Shown: in pieces, positions 58,665 to 64,000 of the stretch
Layout of the letters: the number at the start of each line of letters is the position of its first letter
How positions within the stretch are numbered: position 1 is the first letter of the stretch
DNA from: Lobosporangium transversale
Taxonomy: Eukaryota > Mortierellomycota > Mortierellomycetes > Mortierellales > Mortierellaceae
Length of the DNA stretch: 64,000 nucleotides
Reading direction: 5' to 3'
Assembly: GCF_002105155.1 (NCBI RefSeq)
Contig: NW_019029005.1
Span: 248,001 to 312,000 of the forward strand
Made by a program: the position numbers and the translations under genes
The notes under the pieces: model-generated
Database searches by the model: none
Seen by the model: only the letters and a program-made list of their open reading frames with translations
What the model was told of the DNA's origin: nothing

Positions 58665-60058
58665 TTTTTTCACTCGTTTTTCTTTCAGATAGAATGCAAT
58701 AAAGCATCAAACCGCGGCACGGCACGGACATTAAACTAGCGAAAATACACGCGTGTATCCGATTTTAAAATAAAAAGATCAGTTGAAGTTTATTCATACA
58801 TTTCAAGGGCAGAGCGACTAGTGGCCATCCTTTACTCGGGATCACTTAAACTAGTAACCGTATTTGCCACACATGCCGCAGTCCTACGAGCTGCATGCTG
58901 TGTAGTCTTGATCGATATCGATGTTCATCACTATCATAGTTGCCGGACCCATAATACTCATCGTCCGAAGCAAATGCGCTATATTTGTCCCCATAAAGGA
59001 ACAAGAAGCAAGTGAATGTAGTAGAAAACCTATGCAACCATCGCTCTATTAGGATTTTAAAGAACTGGAGCATTCTACGTCCATGCATCCATGATAGGAC
59101 TTTGTACGTGTCAGAGTCCTTTGGGAAGAGGTAAAGTATAGATCCCCAAGATTCAAGTACTACCCATACCGCTTCAAAAATCCACATCCTTTCGAGTAGA
59201 AGGATTCGGTTCGATTGGCTTGAGATGTGTCGTCGCCTTCTTGATACCATCTGTTATTCGGACATCCTATTTCCTATAGGTTAGCCATTCCTATGTGTAA
59301 AGATCATCTCCCCACCAATCTTGCAGTGAAGGAACGAATGACTAGAGATACAGCGTTCTTGTGAAAGAATAAATGTTAAAGGAAGAATACAATTAAGGAG
59401 CACGAGTGGAAGGAGTAATGAAAGTAAGTGATAGAAGTTGGGAACAAGAGAGAAGCTGAAGGAAGTTGAGGAGTATGTTTATGTATGTGCCCATTCTCTG
59501 GAGCTCTTTTTCTCTTGATTCATCTACTTCATGTCACCACAATGCGCTTGTATCGTGGAAAAAACGTGTCTCTTGTAAATTCATTCTTTGAAGAAAAGAC
59601 ATCTGCATGGTCCTTACACACCTTACTCGCATGCCCCTCCCCCCCCATGTAATAATCTAAAAAAATTATCGCACGACCAACGTACACACTGATTTACACT
59701 ACTTCCGTCTCCTGTGCAAATAACCTTCATGGAAAAAGATATTGGATTAATCTAATTGGCAATCCAAGTGCAAATATAGTCAACTTTGAAGACTTTTTTT
59801 GGCAGCCCAGCTGTCAAGGAACACCCTCATGATTTGGCAACCTACCTAGCGTTATTAGCCTATTTCTATTATTTCTGTAAAAACTCTCGTATCTCGTTTA
59901 CTGAGGACAATCCTGTTTTTGATCGTGATATTCAGCTACAATCCAGTGAGGCACATCAACATATTTTGCGATCCTAATGCTTCCTGTCTATTGACATTTT
60001 TATTTAGAGGAAGCCCACCAATTAAAGGCGGGTTTTAATTAAAAAACTGGGATAATAA
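58665..60058. other. spacer with repeat remnants
   Basis: A minus-strand frame at 58846-59250 (including GDKYSAFASDDEYYGSGNYD) has mixed composition but no domain. I do not call it as a gene. The motif GTGCAAATA occurs at about 59714 and 59769, and TTGGCAGCCCAGCTG at 59799-59813; both recur in the fold-back repeat at 60059-60170, suggesting transposon remnants. Confidence 0.4.
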
Positions 60059-60147
60059 CCCCGTGCAAACAGCTTATTATTTGGCAGCCCAGCTGCTGCC
60101 GCAAAAAAGGCTGCCAAATAATGGTAAAAATTACTATTTGTACGGGG
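60059..60147. repeat. fold-back inverted repeat, DNA-transposon-like remnant
   Basis: Perfect 14-bp arms lie at 60076-60089 (ATTATTTGGCAGCC) and 60109-60122, with a 19-nt loop. Outer arms CCCCGTGCAAA (60059-60069) and TTTGTACGGGG (60137-60147) pair with one mismatch. Related ends (CCGTGCAAATATCATCACCCC) follow at 60148-60168. The nested palindrome resembles back-to-back terminal inverted repeats of a DNA transposon or a MITE. Confidence 0.65.
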
Positions 60148-60194
60148 CCGTGCAAATATCATCACCCCGAATAAAATGCTACCAGCAAAATGTA

Positions 60195-60267
60195 CGCTCC
60201 TGGGTGGCTTGAACCACCAACCTCCTGATTAACAGTCAGACGCGCTAACCAATTGCGCCACAAGAGC
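60195..60267 (-). tRNA. tRNA-Asn (anticodon GTT), no intron
   Basis: The 73-nt minus-strand sequence folds as a cloverleaf. The acceptor stem is GCTCTTG/CAGGAGC (one U-G pair), the D stem GCGC/GCGC with loop AATTGGTTA, and the anticodon stem TCTGA/TCAGG with loop CTGTTAA (anticodon GTT). The T arm is GGTGG/CCACC with loop TTCAAGC, and the discriminator base is G. A-box and B-box promoters are intact. It decodes AAC/AAU. Confidence 0.97.
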
Positions 60268-60376
60268 CTGAAAATTGTCGTAAATGACGCCTATTCATTT
60301 ACCTAAATATGTATTTCCTTTCAATTTATTATTTCCTATCATCCTATTTTCTACCATTTTTAAATAGTATTTAAGT

Positions 60377-60396
60377 AGCTTTTTCCTTCACTGCAA
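60377..60396. repeat. target-site duplication, left copy (SINE)
   Basis: AGCTTTTTCCTTCACTGCAA is identical to 61090-61109 and immediately precedes the tRNA-derived head of the element. Confidence 0.85.
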
Positions 60397-61089
60397 GAGC
60401 AAACAAGCCAATGGCTGAGTAGTAAAACTCGTCAGGGCACCCCCCTGTCTAGCCCAGGGGCCGGGTTCGAGTCCTGGTTAAGGCACATAAAGTGAAGCAA
60501 ACATGTGCCAGGTCAGGGATTTGCTTGAGTTTTATACTTTCTCTCCGAGACAGCCTAGTGTTCTCCGCTAAGGCTAAGATCGTGGGTGCACTACCCTAAG
60601 TCGCCTGGCTGGCCACATGTCTTAGGTTTATATTCCACCCCCAGCCGAACCAGCGGTACATCTGGCAGCATCCCCCATCACCCATTGACTAGGACAGCGA
60701 TGATCACAAAGTTTGACGGAGTCCAAAGTAGAAATTTCAGACCAATTCCGCAAGATTTGGTCCACATGCCAGTGGATTTGATCGAATAGAAAAAATTAAA
60801 AGTCGTCCTTAGCTAGAGTCGGCACGCCAGCCTCCGCGGCTTTTCACGGGCGCAACAGGCCACATCGGAAGGATGGACTTCGAGTACCGATCACGGTGTA
60901 CATTGGTAGAGAAAAACATGGATACGAATTGGCTCTTCACAGCCATCCCGTGCGAACTTTGAGAGTTTCGCTTGTTTCATAGTTGAGGGCGATATCATTA
61001 CTTTAGAGCGAGATTATGAAATAAAATTCCTCACCTCTGTGGGTTCTTGTTAACAGGAAAAAAAAAAAAAAAAAAAAAAAGAAAAAAAA
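60397..61089 (+). mobile_element. tRNA-derived SINE, about 690 bp, with poly(A) tail and 20-bp target duplications
   Basis: The head carries pol III promoter boxes: A-box-like TGGCTGAGTAG (60412-60422) and B box GGTTCGAGTCC (60464-60474). Between them is an anticodon-arm-like stem-loop (CCCTG...CAGGG). The first loop base pattern and acceptor pairing are not those of a working tRNA. The body (60490-61056) has no long frame. It ends in a long A tail (about 61058-61089) directly against the right target duplication. Identical 20-bp flanks and a 3' poly(A) indicate insertion by a LINE-type (target-primed) mechanism. A body of nearly 600 nt is long for a SINE and may include a LINE-derived tail. 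Perfect flanks suggest a recent insertion. Confidence 0.82.
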
Positions 61090-61109
61090 AGCTTTTTCCT
61101 TCACTGCAA
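61090..61109. repeat. target-site duplication, right copy (SINE)
   Basis: Identical to 60377-60396 and placed directly after the poly(A) tail. Confidence 0.85.
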
Positions 61110-61205
61110 AGAATCTTCTTCTTATTCGATGCCTTTTGCAGGTGAGTTTATCTTCATTATTCTCATTATGAATTCTCAGAAAATTAGCAGTTATTAAATG
61201 ACTCT

Positions 61206-61276
61206 CTTCTTATTATCGATGCCTCGTGGTCCTTGTTATCAAAAAAAAAAAAAAAAAACTTCTTATTATCGATGCC
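61206..61276 (+). mobile_element. tiny truncated retro-insertion with 18-bp target duplications
   Basis: CTTCTTATTATCGATGCC occurs at 61206-61223 and 61259-61276. Between the copies is only TCGTGGTCCTTGTTATC followed by about 18 A residues. A short tail fragment plus poly(A) between perfect direct repeats is what an extremely 5'-truncated LINE/SINE insertion looks like. Confidence 0.6.
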
Positions 61277-61486
61277 CTTTTGCAGCATCCTCAAAATCAT
61301 TCAAAGCATTACTTAGGATCACTATCGTATCCCAAAACCACGAGGCTCTTGCCCAATTCTTCATTTTTCATCATTACCTACTAGTTTCCAGAGATCACTA
61401 GTAGATGCTCTACGACAAAATCGAACTGGATCTAAACTATTTAATACGGAAGACATCAACATCGAGTGACAGATTAAGGAGTAGAG

Positions 61487-64000
61487 ATGCGGACCGGTGA
61501 AGTGGACCAGATGAGGCTTCCGCACTCAGCGGCCCATGACCTGAGGGTCCTTGCTCAAAAAAAAAAAAAAAAAAAAAAAAAAAAGCCTTCCACACTCGGA
61601 AGAGACCCAAAGGCATCTCCAGCATGGTTCCACAATGTTCAAAATGCCCTTCATGAGTCCCTTTACACACACAACTTTATCGAAGTATGGTGTAGAGACA
61701 AAAAGAACATTCTTCAGAGACTAGACGAAGAGGAAGAGAGAGATTTAAGGGAGCTCCAACAGCTAAATGAGGCTGAAAACAATGAGAGAGCAGATGAACT
61801 ACTCACAGAAGACAATATGTTGGAGGAGCAGCCCACTGAGGATGATGAGGATGATGAAGTTGGATATATAAGTTACCTCAGTGACGTGGAAGAAGACCCC
61901 AGAGAGCCACTTGATCCCCTAAGTGTAGAACAGCGGGAGGAAAGAGAAAGAAGAGCACAGTGTTACATACAAGAGGGTATGCAGGAGTATGAAGGATACA
62001 CTGAGTCTGATCGCGAACTCCAAAAAGAATACTTGCGAGAAAATTTTGAAAAAAGAGAGCGTTTGAGAGAAAAAGAGCGCGAAGCTAACGAGAGGCATAG
62101 GCTGTGGAAAGATCCTCAAGGAAGGAAAATGTTACAATTTCGCGACCGTTTGGAAAGAGGGAAGAGGGAGCAATGGTTGCTAAGAAAAATAGAGCAAGAG
62201 AGGAAAAAAGAAGAGGCGGAGAGAAGGAGAGTGTGGCGACGTGAACAGTGGGTGCAAGCCAAGCAAGAAGCCGCACACTCGAAGGCTATCGAAAGAGCTC
62301 GCCGTCAAGAACGCCTACGGTTACAGGCTAGGTTTCAAAGGCTCGATGAACAAGGAAGAAGAGAACAGCGACGACGAGCGGCTTTCAACCGAGCAAGACG
62401 TAGAGCACAAGAGCGAAACAAGATACGTGGACGCCATGAACTCGATGAACAAGCTCTCGATAGGAGGCTCAGGACGAAAGCGCAAGAAGAGATGGACTCC
62501 TCAAGAACAAGGAATAATAAAATCCCAGAGGGTCATCATCGGTGGTTTGGCTCCTCTGAGTGCCTAGGTGTAGAGATCCCACAGGTTGACATGGACAATA
62601 TACTGCGTCAAAGAGAGAAACTATCAACGATGAGTCAGCTAACACTTTACTCCGATGGGTCCCTTGAAGAGGCAGGAAGAAGGGCGGCGCGGATGGCTTT
62701 CGGGTGGTGGCTCAGATAGGCCCAGAAAGCTTCTCAAATGTAGTTTCAGGTAGAGTCGATGGGTATGCTTCATCCACCAAGGCAGAGCTAGTAGGACTGT
62801 ACGCAGCCATTCTAGTCAGTCCCCGTAACGTTCCAACGACTGTCTACATAGACAACATGGCGGTAGTGGTTCAGTTCAAGGACCTTGCTCAAAAGCGAGA
62901 AGCAAGCACTGAACGGCAGCGATTGCGATCCAAGTACGCAGTGTGGTGGGCAGCCATTTCGAGAGCGCTCTTTAAGCAGGGCGGGAAGGTAACTGTGAAA
63001 TGGGTCAAGGGCCATGCTGGGAATAGAGGCAATATAAGGGCAGACCAAGCCGCCAAAGATGCTCATTTTAGCGAAATGTGGACAATCAAAGACTGGAACA
63101 CAACGATCTGCGCTGTCACGCTATTTTCGAGAACGAGGTGGTGGAGGATGATCTTAGACACCTGCTAAAACTCCAATCAGCAGTGAGAACACATTACTTG
63201 TGGGCGTCTCAGAACAGAGTCAGGAATTATATTGCAGACTGGCGAGAAGTAGAATGGAAAGCAAGCCTGCATATTCTTCACGATGGCAACACGCCTAGAG
63301 GCCTCTTCACCAGCCCAGCAGATTGTCACAAGAGAGCGCACAGAATAAAAAGGTCCATGGTATGCTTCCTACACTCACTTATATGAGGCAGTGGCGACCG
63401 GACCTGTATGAGACTGACATCTGCAGGATGTGTGAACAGGAGCAGGAGGACATAGAACACCTCTGGCGATGTCCCATGACACTGGACGAGCAATTGAAAG
63501 GTTGGAAGCAGGCCATAGAACTCATCACGAAGGATGGCAAAAGAGCATTAGTGAAGGAGAAGAAGCTCTGGGAAGACAAACAAGGGAAAACACAGGAGCC
63601 AAACCTGAATAAAGGAGGCCCTCGTTTACACCTGTAGCCGACAACGTGATTTGGGGCTCTTTGGAAGCGATGTTCAAGGGCGTCAGAGAGATTCGACATG
63701 CGAGCACTCTGTTTGGTGAGGAAGATGTGGATATGGGACGGAGGAACGAGGGTGAGATGCCCACTGGACTGTCCAAGACTTGTACCACGGTTTGGTGCCG
63801 AAGGAACTGATACAAAAATGGAAGACGATCTTCAGAACCACAGCATCGATCTCAAGGTACATTGTTTGCCGCTTTGTCAAGTCAATCGAGGAACTCGGCA
63901 GGACTGAAATCTGGAACAGACGCTGCAAAGTCACCGTCAACTGGGAAAGAGACAATGGTATCACCTCTGTGAGCAAACGCGCCAGGGGACGCAACTGTGT
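61487..64000 (+). mobile_element. non-LTR retrotransposon (LINE) 3' part with RNase H, right end outside the window
   Basis: A long charged coiled-coil segment (about 61690-62560, for example LQRLDEEEERDLRELQQL and ERARRQERLRLQARFQRL) leads into an RNase H domain: LTLYSDGSLEE (62642), TKAELVGLYAAI, TTVYIDNMAVVVQF and KWVKGHAGNRGNIRADQAAK. These supply the D-E-D-(H)-D residues of RNase HI. Downstream are helices (DLRHLLKLQSAVRTHYLWAS) and a Cys-His knuckle, KVHGMLPTLTYMRQW...CRMCEQEQEDIEHLWRCP, typical after RNase H in LINE polyproteins. Further coding (LVPKELIQKWKTIFRTTASI, then TEIWNRRCKVTVNWERDNGI) reaches the edge. No reverse transcriptase motif is present upstream. One-base shifts occur at about 62706 (between FGW and VAQIG), 63124 and 63350 (A run). 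A 26-nt A run at about 61558-61584 sits near the left end. Confidence 0.8.

Noticed and set aside
59786-59977. 63-codon frame (TFFGSPAVKEHPHDLATYLA)
   Set aside because: Starts within the repeated TTGGCAGCCCAGCTG motif, has no conventional start and no domain.
60397-60480. Second tRNA next to tRNA-Asn
   Set aside because: A and B boxes are present, but the acceptor arms do not pair and U33 of the anticodon loop is C; it is the head of a SINE.
1-64000. CRISPR array, rRNA genes, bacterial-type operons or riboswitches
   Set aside because: No regularly spaced repeats, no rRNA similarity, and gene structure is eukaryotic throughout.

Overview
This is nuclear DNA of a filamentous fungus. Genes are split by short GT-AG introns (about 80-310 nt), promoters are pyrimidine-rich on the coding strand, and poly(A)/poly(T) runs of 18-32 nt are common in introns and spacers. 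The gene set (WRKY-like factor, Myb plus SFP1-like zinc-finger fusion, LAMMER kinase, GATA factors, a PIN-Fanzor gene, LINE and SINE copies) points to an early-diverging lineage, most likely Mucoromycota/Mortierellomycotina. That placement is inference.

Layout. 1-2841 GATA factor (+, 5' end outside the window). 3366-4589 HMG-box-like protein (-). 5096-5884 mitoribosomal protein mS38 (-). 7125-9833 LAMMER kinase (+). 10678-13174 membrane-anchored low-complexity protein (-). 14621-17321 flavin amine oxidase (-). 20931-22430 ABC ATPase (+). 23012-25499 Myb/C2H2 regulator (-). 29396-31596 second GATA factor (-). 35405-36518 hotdog thioesterase (+). 37209-38702 eIF2B alpha (+). 41475-43984 WRKY-like factor (+). 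44796-45754 Yar1-like ankyrin protein (-). 46993-50749 a FEN1/XPG-like (PIN) nuclease region followed by a Fanzor (eukaryotic TnpB) nuclease (+). 52906-54324 LENG1-like splicing-associated protein (-), divergent from 54484-58664 mitochondrial presequence protease (+). The right end is repeat-rich: fold-back repeat, tRNA-Asn, a SINE with 20-bp target duplications, a tiny poly(A) insertion with 18-bp duplications, and a LINE 3' part running off the edge.

Most genes are ordinary housekeeping or regulatory loci (translation, mitochondrial protein turnover, ribosome assembly, splicing, transcription). The standout is the Fanzor locus: RuvC motifs, a zinc ribbon and a FEN1-type nuclease region lie on one strand and are joined by in-frame spliceosomal introns, so this may be one two-nuclease polypeptide.

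A caution for every entry: almost all conserved genes contain one or more single-base frameshifts, often next to homopolymers and often inside strongly conserved motifs. The simplest reading is residual consensus errors in the assembly, so interrupted frames are not called pseudogenes here unless other evidence exists.
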